Positions 39,201-49,200 of a stretch of 64,000 nucleotides of DNA are shown in pieces; the first letter of the stretch is position 1; every line of letters begins with the position of its first letter. The position numbers and the translations under genes were made by a program. The stretch lies in NCBI RefSeq assembly GCF_001625305.1, contig NW_017802447.1, positions 554,780-618,779 of the forward strand, written 5' to 3'. The stretch comes from Branchiostoma belcheri. Its lineage: Eukaryota; Chordata; Leptocardii; Amphioxiformes; Branchiostomatidae. The notes under the pieces are model-generated. The model ran no database searches. It was not told where the DNA came from and saw nothing but the letters and a program-made list of their open reading frames with translations.

Positions 39201-41434
39201 TTTAATGAAGCCAATTATTGCAGAGTGTATAGACTGACTACCAGTAGTACAACCAGTACATTGCATTCTTATATCTGTTTGTCTGTTTTTGTTCCACAGA
39301 GTGGGGTAGCACCAAGGTGGGAGAACAGCCTGGCCTGCTGAAGACAGCTCTCCTGTGTGTGCTGCAGGCACCACAGTACCTCCCTGCAGAACAACGCTTT
39401 GACATGCATGTACTGGTGAGTTCACTCAGCAACCAATGTCCCAACAATTCTTAAACCGTGGAACTTTTTTTTGCTATGCGCTGAAATTTTAACGAGAAAA
39501 AACAAATTTACTGGTACATGTACATATAGAGCATTTTGCCAACAAACATGCTGAAGTGTTCTATTCTTAATCCATGCCATGTTTTGAGATCACAATGAAT
39601 CAAAATAGGAGTAGACCAGAAAAGATATGTGTACAGACCAAGTGTAGGTGAATATGCTGTAAATGTTAATTTTTGTCCTCCAGGGTTTGGGACTGCTCAT
39701 CAACCTTCTAGAACACAGTGCCAAGAACCGCCTTCTGCTGACGGAAACGCGAGCTCCGTTTGCGTACGATTCCGTCGGCACCAGTCCAGAGCGTCGAGCC
39801 GTAGAAACCACCGCAGTGGAGGCTTTGATTAAGGTTAGTGACTAGGGTTTTGGGTCATGGGGAATTTTATTTATTTATCTCTAAAAGAAAAGGAGTCCCA
39901 AAGCCTTTGTGAGACTGTAGGTATTGGGTTGTTAGTCCACAGTGTCTCCTACCATTGCCTTTTTCTTCCTCAACCAAAGTCAGGTACCCATTTTATATCT
40001 AGTAAGAGTGAGGAAATCCATGAAAAGGGCCTTTCCCAAGGACACAAGGTCTAGCCTGAATGCAAGGAGTAGAACCTGTGACCTCTCAATCTCGTGTCTA
40101 CTAGCTTAGCCATTTGACCGTTTGATGCCATCTATCTCTAATTGTCGTTAAGCACTTTGTACATTTGTGGTGTTTGTTGACTTGTTTTTGTTGTGCGTCC
40201 CTCCTGCAGTTGTTCTTAGACAGAGAGGCGGCCGCGCGGGAAGCTGAGGGGACGACAGAGCAGGCGGAGCAGAGCGGGGAGTGGCGTGTCACGGGAGACG
40301 GGCTGGAGTGGGTGAGCGGGGACAGTAAGGAGGAGGAGGAGAAGGAGGAGGAAGAACCCAGCTCACAGGAGGATGAGAAGGATGTACTCTCAAAAGGTAA
40401 TGTGTGGAAAAGACAAGGGGTCCTTCCTAGTAGTTCGAGCCCATATAGTAAAGCTCACAAAATAAAGTGCCTTGTCACCATTACTATTGTTGTTGTTTGT
40501 AATATGAAAGATTGCTGCTGTTGAGGATTTGTGTAAAATTGCTGTTGCCTGTAGTTCTCAAAGTGAAGGTCATCATGTGTATATGAATGTCTCTTCCCCA
40601 CCACAGCACTTCACAAAGCAGGGAAGCACATGGAAGACAGTATTGTTTCGTCCTACGTAGCACTGCTGCTGGGGTGTTTTGTACAGGAGAGTGAGGTTAG
40701 TACTGTCTATACACTTTCTGAAGTTTCCATCAGAATCATCAATTACAATGTGGAAACATGCACTTACACTAGCAGATAGACACACAGACAGACAGACAAG
40801 CATTAAAGAAACTTCACTCCCTTGGGGATCTGTGCAACAGCCTAGTGGGTAGAGTGTTCGCCATGCATTTGGTAGATCTGAGTTCCATCCTCATCCAAGT
40901 TCGATTGTGTAAGTTGGTGTATCTGTGCTGTGTTGTAAGCTGTGGTTTATTGCCCCCCTCCCATAGGGTAATGTAGAGGCAGTGAGGCAGCATCTTCCCA
41001 ACGGAGACTTCAGCAGGATGGTCACCATGCTGAAAAAGTTCCTGTCCTTCATCAGTCTCACGGTAAGAATACGCCAGCCATTTGCAGTACTTAGATAAGG
41101 TAGAATTTGTCTTAAAAGTTATGACTAGCAATGTATTGTAATCAAGAATGATTTCAAAGGCCAAAACATCTTTAGTTTTGCTTGTTTCTTTGCTTAGAAG
41201 GGTGTGGCATCTCAGACCCTCTTAACTTATTAATTTTAAAGACCATTACCATGATTTGATGCCATAACTTAATCATAACACCATATATGTTATAGGTACG
41301 ATAGTGTGACATCTAAAAGTATGACATGGAAAAATAGCTCATGTTGCATTCCTTTGTTGCCTTTCCAGAACGCTGTTGGAAACAAAGGTGACATGAAGAT
41401 AGCTCACATCATCGATGTGTTGGAGGAGTGCTAG
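28437..41434 (+). CDS. WAPL: WAPL, cohesin release factor (15 or 16 coding exons)
   Basis: WAPL removes cohesin from chromatin. With PDS5 it opens the SMC3-RAD21 exit gate in the nucleus. Exons, all with GT/AG borders: 28437-30242, 32471-32533, 33346-33489, 34832-34968, 35980-36091, 36599-36832, 37187-37298, 37762-37865, 38490-38736, 39300-39415, 39684-39833, 40210-40396, 40607-40695, 40967-41062, 41369-41434. They sum to 3,663 nt, in frame, for 1,220 residues plus stop; human WAPL is about 1,190. Residues 9-11 are YSR, the PDS5-binding motif. DPFGF at 570-574 is an FGF cohesin/PDS5-binding motif. From about residue 670 the helical WAPL domain follows the vertebrate protein closely, for example [27 protein letters not shown] and LLGC near the end. 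The protein ends DVLEEC where vertebrates end EYLEHC. A possible extra 18-codon exon is listed separately. Confidence 0.95.
30243..30933. other. WAPL intron, 5' part
   Basis: AT-rich intron sequence with A and T homopolymers and TCCAAGCAGA at 30558-30567. No gene is seen. Confidence 0.6.
30934..31709 (-). mobile_element. PIF/Harbinger-like DNA transposon derivative in WAPL intron
   Basis: The terminal inverted repeats of about 22 bp are perfect: GGCCCGATTTAGACTAGAAA at the left, its inverse at the right. They are flanked by a 3-bp direct repeat CAA (30931-30933 and 31710-31712). Sub-terminal DNA is filled with AAACGGT/ACCGTTT palindromes. The element is 776 bp, lies between WAPL coding exons 1 and 2, and carries a Myb/SANT-like reading frame but no transposase. 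The 3-bp duplication, the GGCCC-type ends and the Myb-like gene together suggest PIF/Harbinger. The superfamily call is inference. Confidence 0.8.
31074..31400 (-). pseudogene. Myb/SANT-like domain remnant of the Harbinger-like element
   Basis: An open frame of 108 codons; the likely real start is the Met at codon 23 (MAEGQGRVW). It shows the Myb/SANT-like pattern of transposon accessory proteins: [15 protein letters not shown], then a helix with EGYFIN, then [10 protein letters not shown]. The spaced aromatics W31, W43 and F85 fit the usual W..W..W set, the third being Phe. In Harbinger elements the Myb-like protein binds the transposon ends and helps the transposase enter the nucleus. The frame stops soon after the domain and no DDE transposase follows. 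It is probably a decayed or partial gene; function is unlikely but not excluded. Confidence 0.65.
31713..32470. other. WAPL intron, 3' part
   Basis: Ordinary intron sequence up to the acceptor TTTTTCCTTGCAG ending at 32470. No other feature is supported. Confidence 0.6.
32965..33018 (+). CDS. WAPL: Possible 18-codon WAPL micro-exon (proline-rich)
   Basis: The 54 bases ending at the strong donor CCAAAG/GTAAGG (33018) encode a peptide starting MFKFAPKP and ending in six prolines and a lysine. Both neighbouring introns are phase 0 and 54 is divisible by three, so inclusion keeps the frame. Vertebrate WAPL has a VFKAPAPP-like stretch at the matching place, which supports a real exon. The acceptor is weak (..TTAACATGGAG), with a poor pyrimidine tract, so inclusion may be alternative. 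An in-frame TAA upstream limits how far left the exon could extend. Confidence 0.5.
34832..41434 (+). CDS. WAPL: WAPL exons for the conserved C-terminal WAPL domain
   Basis: These twelve exons encode about residues 672-1220, the HEAT-like helical WAPL domain that contacts cohesin. Intron phases agree at every junction (for example AAG/GT with a codon split 2+1 at 34968-35980, and split 1+2 at 37298-37762). The exon at 40210-40396 carries an acidic run of Glu and Lys (about 40327-40380) where vertebrate WAPL also has an acidic insert. No break, frameshift or premature stop is seen. Confidence 0.93.
40040..40125 (-). repeat. tRNA-derived SINE fragment in WAPL intron
   Basis: Read on the minus strand, this has a polymerase III A-box-like TGGCTAAGCTAG and, about 35 bases on, a B-box-like GGTTCTACTCC. 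Acceptor-stem pairing is absent. It therefore looks like a tRNA-derived retroposon (SINE) head rather than a tRNA gene. Confidence 0.5.
40829..40912 (+). repeat. tRNA-derived SINE fragment in WAPL intron
   Basis: CAGCCTAGTGGGTAGAG resembles a polymerase III A box and GAGTTCCATCC a B box, at tRNA-like spacing. No full cloverleaf can be drawn. It is probably a SINE remnant in the intron before the exon at 40967. Confidence 0.5.
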
Positions 41435-43790
41435 CCACTGCCATCTTACCTGTACATATCTTTCTATACATATAATAATACTCTTCTCATGGGAGTTCTG
41501 TAGCTATGCCCCAACTACTCCGATACACAACAAAGAAATATGGGACCATTTTTGACTACTGGCCCTAATGGTAATGTGACAGTGTACAGACAAAAAAAAC
41601 TTATAGATGATCATTGTTGATTTTGTAGCTCAGATGACACATTCCACCCAAATGTAGAATAACTTCACCGAACACATTTTCACTCTAGGTACAAATGTTT
41701 TGTTTTTTTCCCGTGTTTTTTCGTACATATGAAGAAAAGTCCATTCAGGGTGTGGAAAGTACTCTATATATATTGGTACGTTCTTGGAGTGGGGAAACAT
41801 TTCCTGGCTGGCTTCCTTTCTTTTTTGGTTTGGTAGTCATTATGCCATAACTGTTAACCTATATACCCCGGCACCTTGGATAACAAAAAGGTACGATCCA
41901 CAACTGAGGGGTCGCTAAAAAAAAACGTGCAGGCCAAATAAACTTTGAAGACAGTGGATACATTATTACATTGTGTTACAGTAGTATATATGTTGTAGTA
42001 TATCTATGTATATATCTATAAGATCAGGAATTTTGGTTCATATTTTATGTGTCAAAATCACAGATATTGACATAAACCAATGTGTGATACCTACTTCAGT
42101 TACAATAACCTGTGTGTATGTTATATTTCATAGTACATGTATTACCTGAGGGATTTGAACCGTAAACCCCTGGTTTTGATGCAGACATGTTGAAGATACT
42201 GCCAGACTTACACAATTTGTGCTTGTGGATCTAAAGAATGCCCTTGATGGTATGAAAGAACACTTCTAACTTTTGCCAGCTTGGTGGTGTTTCCCCAATA
42301 AAAGTTGACTTTGTGACAAGATATATTTATATGTACAATTGCTGGGTTTGGGAAAAATTGTTCTGTATGGTTNNNNNNNNNNNNNNNNNNNNNNNNNNNN
42401 NNNNNNNNNNNNNNNNNNNNNNNNNNNNNNNNNNNNNNNNNNNNNNNNNNNNNNNNNNNNNNNNNNNNNNNNNNNNNNNNNNNNNNNNNNNNNNNNNNNN
42501 NNNNNNNNNNNNNNNNNNNNNNNNNNNNNNNNNNNNNNNNNNNNNNNNNNNNNNNNNNNNNNNNNNNNNNNNNNNNNNNNNNNNNNNNNNNNNNNNNNNN
42601 NNNNNNNNNNNNNNNNNNNNNNNNNNNNNNNNNNNNNNNNNNNNNNNNNNNNNNNNNNNNNNNNNNNNNNNNNNNNNNNNNNNNNNNNNNNNNNNNNNNN
42701 NNNNNNNNNNNNNNNNNNNNNNNNNNNNNNNNNNNNNNNNNNNNNNNNNNNNNNNNNNNNNNNNNNNNNNNNNNNNNNNNNNNNNNNNNNNNNNNNNNNN
42801 NNNNNNNNNNNNNNNNNNNNNNNNNNNNNNNNNNNNNNNNNNNNNNNNNNNNNNNNNNNNNNNNNNNNNNNNNNNNNNNNNNNNNNNNNNNNNNNNNNNN
42901 NNNNNNNNNNNNNNNNNNNNNNNNNNNNNNNNNNNNNNNNNNNNNNNNNNNNNNNNNNNNNNNNNNNNNNNNNNNNNNNNNNNNNNNNNNNNNNNNNNNN
43001 NNNNNNNNNNNNNNNNNNNNNNNNNNNNNNNNNNNNNNNNNNNNNNNNNNNNNNNNNNNNNNNNNNNNNNNNNNNNNNNNNNNNNNNNNNNNNNNNNNNN
43101 NNNNNNNNNNNNNNNNNNNNNNNNNNNNNNNNNNNNNNNNNNNNNNNNNNNNNNNNNNNNNNNNNNNNNNNNNNNNNNNNNNNNNNNNNNNNNNNNNNNN
43201 NNNNNNNNNNNNNNNNNNNNNNNNNNNNNNNNNNNNNNNNNNNNNNNNNNNNNNNNNNNNNNNNNNNNNNNNNNNNNNNNNNNNNNNNNNNNNNNNNNNN
43301 NNNNNNNNNNNNNNNNNNNNNNTAAAAAAATGTACCGGTTACTATCAAAGTTTTAAAAACACAATGTATGTAGCAGATGAAGTAGATTGAAGACTTGTAA
43401 ACTTGTTACAATTCTTTGCATCAAATGAATTTGACATTGTGTATATTTTCTCATCTTCACACACACACACACATTTCATGTTCTTATTCACTTTTACTTC
43501 CTTCACTTTAATAGATTTGAGTTTTATGAACTGAAGATTAAAAATAGGCCCAAAACTAATATGGAGATATGTAACGTGTATAAGAATTGGGCCTGATATA
43601 TGACATTTTTCCTGACATTTTGTTTGTTTTCTTCAGCTATAACTAGGTCTGTGCCAGTATAGTGGTATTTGCCATGTAGGTTGGTTTATATCTCTTACTA
43701 GACTAATCTGTGTATTGGTTGGTCGAAGGTAATGTATTTGTAAATCTGTGTGTAAAATTTTTGTCAAATAAAGACTGATACAAAAAATAC
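41435..43790 (+). terminator. WAPL: WAPL 3' UTR and candidate poly(A) signals (interrupted by gap)
   Basis: AATAAA hexamers lie at 41937-41942, 42297-42302 and 43767-43772. The last is followed by a GU-rich stretch (GGGGGGTTCTGTGTC), as expected downstream of a cleavage site. Which is used cannot be told from sequence, and 950 bases of N lie between the second and third. No other gene is seen here. Confidence 0.5.
42373..43322. other. Assembly gap (950 N)
   Basis: Run of undetermined bases. Open frames reported across it have no meaning. The true gap length may differ from 950. Confidence 0.99.
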
Positions 43791-44242
43791 TGGGGGGTTC
43801 TGTGTCATTTATGTAATAAGGAATTAGACCTATTGTATCTATGCAGGGGACAATGTACACTTTTAGAGTAATAGAAAGAGAGAGCCATTAGAGAGTACCT
43901 TCACCAGTTAGGATAGTAGAATTGGGCAAAAATAAGGTCTGGCTAGCCGGGAGGGTTCATTTCAGTCTCGAAACGCAAATGAATGCTATGTGGCTAATTA
44001 CAGTACTAGTAATCTCCCTATTTGTATTGTGGAGACTACAATTTGTGGGGGTTATAAGCATTGTGATTTGGGCACTAACAAATTACCCTTCGCTATTTTC
44101 TAGGTGTTGGGTAACCTCCAAGCAGACTCCTTCAAGGGCAAAATGCTATGTTGGCCAGGCCAAAGTAGCAAGTTGGCCTGTTGTATATGGAACACCAACC
44201 GAGTGTCTTGCCCCCAAAGAGATCTGTTTGGAGATAAGGTGT
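43791..44242. other. Intergenic spacer
   Basis: No gene is supported. TCCAAGCAGA occurs at 44117-44126, about 120 bp before the tandem array that follows. Confidence 0.55.
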
Positions 44243-44480
44243 AGGGTAGGGCAACAGGTACTGAATAGGGTAACCACAAAGAGGAAAGGGTAGGGCAACA
44301 ACTACTGAATAGGGTAACTTGCTTGGAGATTGGGTGTAGGGTAGGGCAACCGCTACTGAATAGGGTTGCCTTTCCACAAAGAGGAAAGGGTAAGGCCACA
44401 GGTACAGAATAGGGTAACCGCAAAGAGGAAAGGGTAGGGCAACAGGTACTGAAGAGTGTGACCACAAAGAGGAAATGAAG
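44243..44480 (+). repeat. Tandem array, about 46-50 bp units
   Basis: AGGGTAGGGCAAC followed by A.CTACTGAATAGGGT and CACAAAGAGGAAA recurs about five times, beginning near 44243, 44289, 44338, 44389 and 44430. The third unit has lost the AAAGAGG block and contains TTGCTTGGAGATTGG instead. Open frames across it on both strands (Leu/Pro/Tyr-rich) are repeat artefacts. Confidence 0.85.
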
Positions 44481-45200
44481 ATGGGCAACAGGCCAGATCA
44501 CATTGGAAGGCATGTATAGTGCATCTGGGAGGGAGTCTTCAGGTGGCTGCAAGTTGGCCAGCCAGTATCTTATGTCAGACAGTGACCATTTTGCCACCCT
44601 TGCGCTGGTTAGGTAGCTTTTAGTGTTTGAACTTGGATGCCTTGGGATTATGTCTCATTTCACTCATACCATAGAATGTTATGTAGACAAGGGACTTTTT
44701 CTGTTTTAAGCAGGAGTTTTATACGACATTCACTTTATGTACCAAAAATGTGAATTTGCAGTGACTGTATGCCAAATTGCCCTCAAGTCACCAGGAAAGC
44801 AATTACACTTGTCTCAAGCATTGTTAATGACCTTTGTGGCTAAGTGTAAATCTACCATTGCCATTTCAAGACAAGACAACAAAATTCCGTTTAATGGTCT
44901 TTATTCGGAAATCAGCAAAGAATGTCTTGCTCCTCAAGATTGAAAAGTTGAGGTTCAACTCAAAAACAGCTCCTATCAAAACGGATTCAAATGCATGCTC
45001 AGCATTGCCAAGGTGGTTTGATTCACCCTCCTTGTTATTGCTAGCAAAACCCTGGTCTTCCTAACAAGGTATTCATGTAGCATAACCTCACCATAAGGCT
45101 TGGAGTACACATATCAAGCCCATGTCTATGGCAGTGAGTAAACTTAACATTACAAAAACTTATAGCAGCATATATACTTGTAAATGAACTGTAATCTTAT
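44481..45200. other. Intergenic spacer
   Basis: No gene is supported. This lies downstream of the DDIT4 homologue and may contain a further poly(A) signal of that gene (TTTATT on plus at 44900-44905). Confidence 0.5.
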
Positions 45201-45203
45201 TCA

Positions 45204-46242
45204 TTTATTTGCTAAAGAATCTACGTTATAACATCTAGTAACCAAAATATGCTATATAAACTCTGGGTGTGTCCTCTTTAACGTATTCCATGTCTAAGAC
45301 CTTCTGTTCTTTGACAAGAAAATACGAAGATCGCATCACCCCAGGTACAGTGAAGGGTACTTGGAGCCAGCCAAGTCCTCAATCCTGCACCTATACATAT
45401 CTTATGTCTCACCTATATGTAATCTTAAGTCTACATTCATCCAAAGCTTCCTCGCACAACCTTAATGATTAAGAGCTGTATGAACAGGAGGAGCATTGTC
45501 ACTGATGTGACCAAGTCAACAATCCACTTACAGAATGCACCATTACAACTCGTTCACTTGTTGCATGAAGTGCCAGCTTCATATTTACCAAGTAACTCTG
45601 AAATGGTCGCTCAACTGTTAATATAACAAAACAAATTTAAACAAAGATTTGTAAAAAAAACAACAAAAGGTCATAGTCTGCATATCATACCTGGAAGCTT
45701 CACAACCCTCAGAGCTTAGCTTTCCACTGAGACCTGCCATATGATATTGCAAGTATTTGCATTGGCAGTTTGGCCACTATTTTTTTTAAACGTTTTAAAT
45801 TATCTCAACGCTTTACAGTGACAAGTACGTCAAGACATCACAGGAGTTTTTAACACTAATTTGGCAGTTTGCACTCTTAGCTGCCTTTTTCACTTGTCCG
45901 TTCATGGACCAGAGCACCAGGATATATTGCAAGTATCAAATCATCAATGCTTGGCTACAGCAAGTTACCAAAGAAGCTTACGTCTCAGTCAGACAATATT
46001 TTGTCTTATCATTTTTCAGCTGCCTCTCTTCAGCGCTTCCTTCGTAATCTAACCTGAGCATGTCCAGACCAATTCAACACTGTCCAATCACAACCTCTCA
46101 CATTGTCCAATCACAGCCTCTTACATAATCCAATCACAAGTCTTTCACATTGTCCAATGATCTCCAATCACCAACTGCCTTTTAGACTGTCCAAACAGTG
46201 TCTTTCAGACTGTCCAACCAGTGTCTTTCCCAAAGAACCGTG
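45204..46242 (-). terminator. DDIT4: DDIT4 homologue 3' UTR and candidate poly(A) signal
   Basis: Downstream of the stop on the minus strand, the first clear AATAAA hexamer is at 45209-45204, which would give a 3' UTR of about 1 kb, similar to vertebrate DDIT4. The 3' UTR includes a 23-bp CCAAT-containing tandem array (46061-46229). Confidence 0.45.
46061..46229 (+). repeat. 23-bp tandem array containing CCAAT
   Basis: TGTCCAATCACA-like units start at 46081, 46104, about 46127 and 46151, with later diverged units at 46188 and 46211, keeping a 23-bp step. Most keep CCAAT or CCAA followed by CACA/CAGTG and a TCTTTCA or CCTCT(C/T)ACA tail. The array ends about 15 bp past the DDIT4 stop codon. 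Confidence 0.8.
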
Positions 46243-49200
46243 TTACCGAGGGTACTCGATGACTTCACTTCTCTTGTCGCTGAGGCGGTACAACTTCTTC
46301 TTGACCAGCTTGTAGCCAGAGCTCAGTGTGACTGTTTTCTGCCCAGAGCACCCAGAGAACGGGAGGAGTGCCTGTAGGGAGTTCAGCCACGCGGCACGGT
46401 CTCTTCTCAGGGTCAGCGTAAGCTCGAACGTGTTCACTGTGTCTGGGTCGTAGTTCACCCGACCGACCTGTTTCGATACGTCTGAATCTTCGTACACTGT
46501 GTGGATGAGACACCCGCGCAGACCGCAGGGTTCGTTGTCGGACATCCGCATCACGTCCCTGGCGATCTTCTGCGTGAGGTTGTCCGGCACCACCAGGTTG
46601 CACTGCAGGTATCTCTGCCGCACCCTCCGCAGGGCGTCTTGTAGCTTGTTGGACAGTCGCTCACATGCGAAGTGATCCATTGTGTCGTCAAACGTCCAGT
46701 CTCTGCACAAGAGGGACAAGTCTGGAAAATACGATGGGAGAAACCAACATTAAAATCTCAGTCAAAACAGATATTTTGTACCAAAAGAGGTCCACAAAAG
46801 GCAGTAGAAGTAGTAGAAAGGCACATGCTGCCAATACTAGGCATACTAAGATATAATCCCCAAAGTGTGCATTGTGTTATACAACTTACGTTTTCAAATT
46901 TTGAAATTCACATTGTTGTCTGGGGCCAGCTGGGTTCAATTGTCACATGATCCCCAGAGGCTCAGTGGGGGAACAGGGTGGGGGAATGTGGCACCATGGT
47001 AACAAGATCTGCTGAGCTAGCAGTGAGCACAAACTCAGCACAAACTGGGAGATACCAAATGTTTCGGCTTTTTTGTAGGGAATAAATCTAGTCTTTCATG
47101 GTCTAAACAGTAACTATTACATCAAGAGTATACTTGCAATCACATTACCTATCTTGTTGCAATAATGTACTAGTATGCATCAGCTTTACCTTCCAACAAA
47201 ATACACATAATTCTAACAGTTTTCCACCACAACCCCTCCCTTGAATGGTATATCCCAATAAGGCAAGAAAAATAGGACAAGCCCCTAGCAACAGCAGTAG
47301 GGGCCTGGGGAGATGTTGGCCTGTATAACAATAGTACTGTAAAATCATCCATCTTCCCGGGTAGTTAGTGGTTACCATATGATATGATGCCTATCAATAG
47401 TGACAGATCTATATGGTGATTTGTATAACCTCAGTGGCAGTGCCTTTTGGGCTGGTTACGTGTTTAGCTACCATAAGCTGCAGCAAAGCTATTGAAAAAG
47501 CATAATGCTCCATCAATAAGGTTATCACTTATCATATTGCATCACCTACGGTCATTCAACTCTGCTTAAGTCAATGACCTGACCGGATCCAATAACAAGA
47601 CTTAGCCACATGAGTGCAACTCAAACACATGATCCCTAAAAGCAACACGTGCTATGTTCACATCAGGGTAATCAGCATACAAAACCTGCAAAGTCAGCTT
47701 TTACTAACATGTTTGTTTTCGCTCTTAGGACTGAAGCCTTTTGCTGACCATCTGTATATGCAGGGTAAAGGTGTCCTGATTGGCGGACAATGTAGGCTAA
47801 ACTAACAAGCTGGCGTGTTTCACCTGGATGTCCTCAGGTAAAAGGTGTTTGCCTATCTAATATTAGCTTGTAAAATGTTTAGTTTGCCAAAGACTGGAAA
47901 TTCTGAAGAAAGAAGAAAGCAAAGGATACCCCAGCAAAAAATTTTGTAATGAGAAGTAAGCTGTTCTCCAGCCAGTTACTGCAGTAGGTTTTGGTGCTGT
48001 AGGCAAGTGATTTTTCTGCAGTGTGGTGTTAGCGGTCACTTTGACCCAGTGCTAACATCACGTGCAGAAAAATCATGTGTCTATAGCACTTGGGTCAGAT
48101 AGCTGATGAAGATGAACACCGAGATATTTTTTCAGAAATTTCAGTAAGTAAAAGTGGGAGAACACTTTTTACTCATTATATCATGCTATTGAATAGAAGA
48201 TTTTCTTGTAGGTGGTACCACGACTGTTAAAACAAATGCATTTGCACAATCTATTTTAGTGCCATGCGAGCGTGCAAAATCTTATCTAGCCAGAGACAAT
48301 AGTGTTTACATTGACTTTATCTTAGATGAACATATATAGTTTATCAGGTTAATCAGATAATCTAAAGACGTACCCATTGTCCCCATGCACCTGTGCTGAA
48401 TCAGCAATAGTGCTCCACCCTCTAGACTAAGACTATAGTCACATGACAAAAATGAAATGCACTGTTGGCAATACCAACTTTATAACCTACAAAAATCAAA
48501 CTTCCTTCCTATACTGTACATGTGCCCACCTGTACCTAACCCTTTTAACCACCACTTCCTGGCCCGTTCCAGGTAACTTTACCTGGCAGGAAGGACAAAG
48601 GACACTTGTTCCACCTGCCTACACATGAAAAGCTCTGTCCCTGAACAATTAAACAAATAATGGACAGTCTGGAACATTCTTTAAAATGCAAGCCTCACTA
48701 CTTGCTGACCGATTTGGGTATAACTACTATACAAGTAACTCTATAATGAGCCTGAAGCATATTTGTTTTAGACACAGCACGAAAGTTATGCATGAAACAT
48801 GTGACTATGAGTCATGAGCTCAGGTAAAACTAGGTGTGGATAAAGTGTACCTATTGGAAGTTGGAAGGATGCCGCCCTGTTACACTGGTCCTGTCATAGG
48901 TTCATCTAGCCCGAGGTTATGCCAAATATAGTATATGTAGCACAGAAAAGTACTTAGTACATACTATTGTCTGTTACCTGCTTGGAAAATAGGACCTGTA
49001 TGAAAATCAGTTTACCTGATTATCTATAACCATTCTTTGACCCTGTTCATACCAGACTTATATTTAGCGGTTTCAACCGGTTTTTCAAAAACCCGGCTAA
49101 AACCCTTAGCGTTCATACCAGACTTTTGATAACCGGTTTTGAAAAAATCCTGTCCGGTGAATATCCAATTAATCGGCCATGACTGCAGTTTGAATAACCG

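Noticed and set aside
40829..40912. Functional tRNA gene
   Set aside because: Box-like words are present but acceptor and anticodon stems cannot be paired, so a SINE remnant is the better reading.
42266..43356. Open frames of 328-360 codons
   Set aside because: They consist almost entirely of the run of N and carry no information.
44100..44597. 165- and 118-codon minus frames rich in Leu, Pro and Tyr
   Set aside because: They are translations of the tandem array at 44243-44480.
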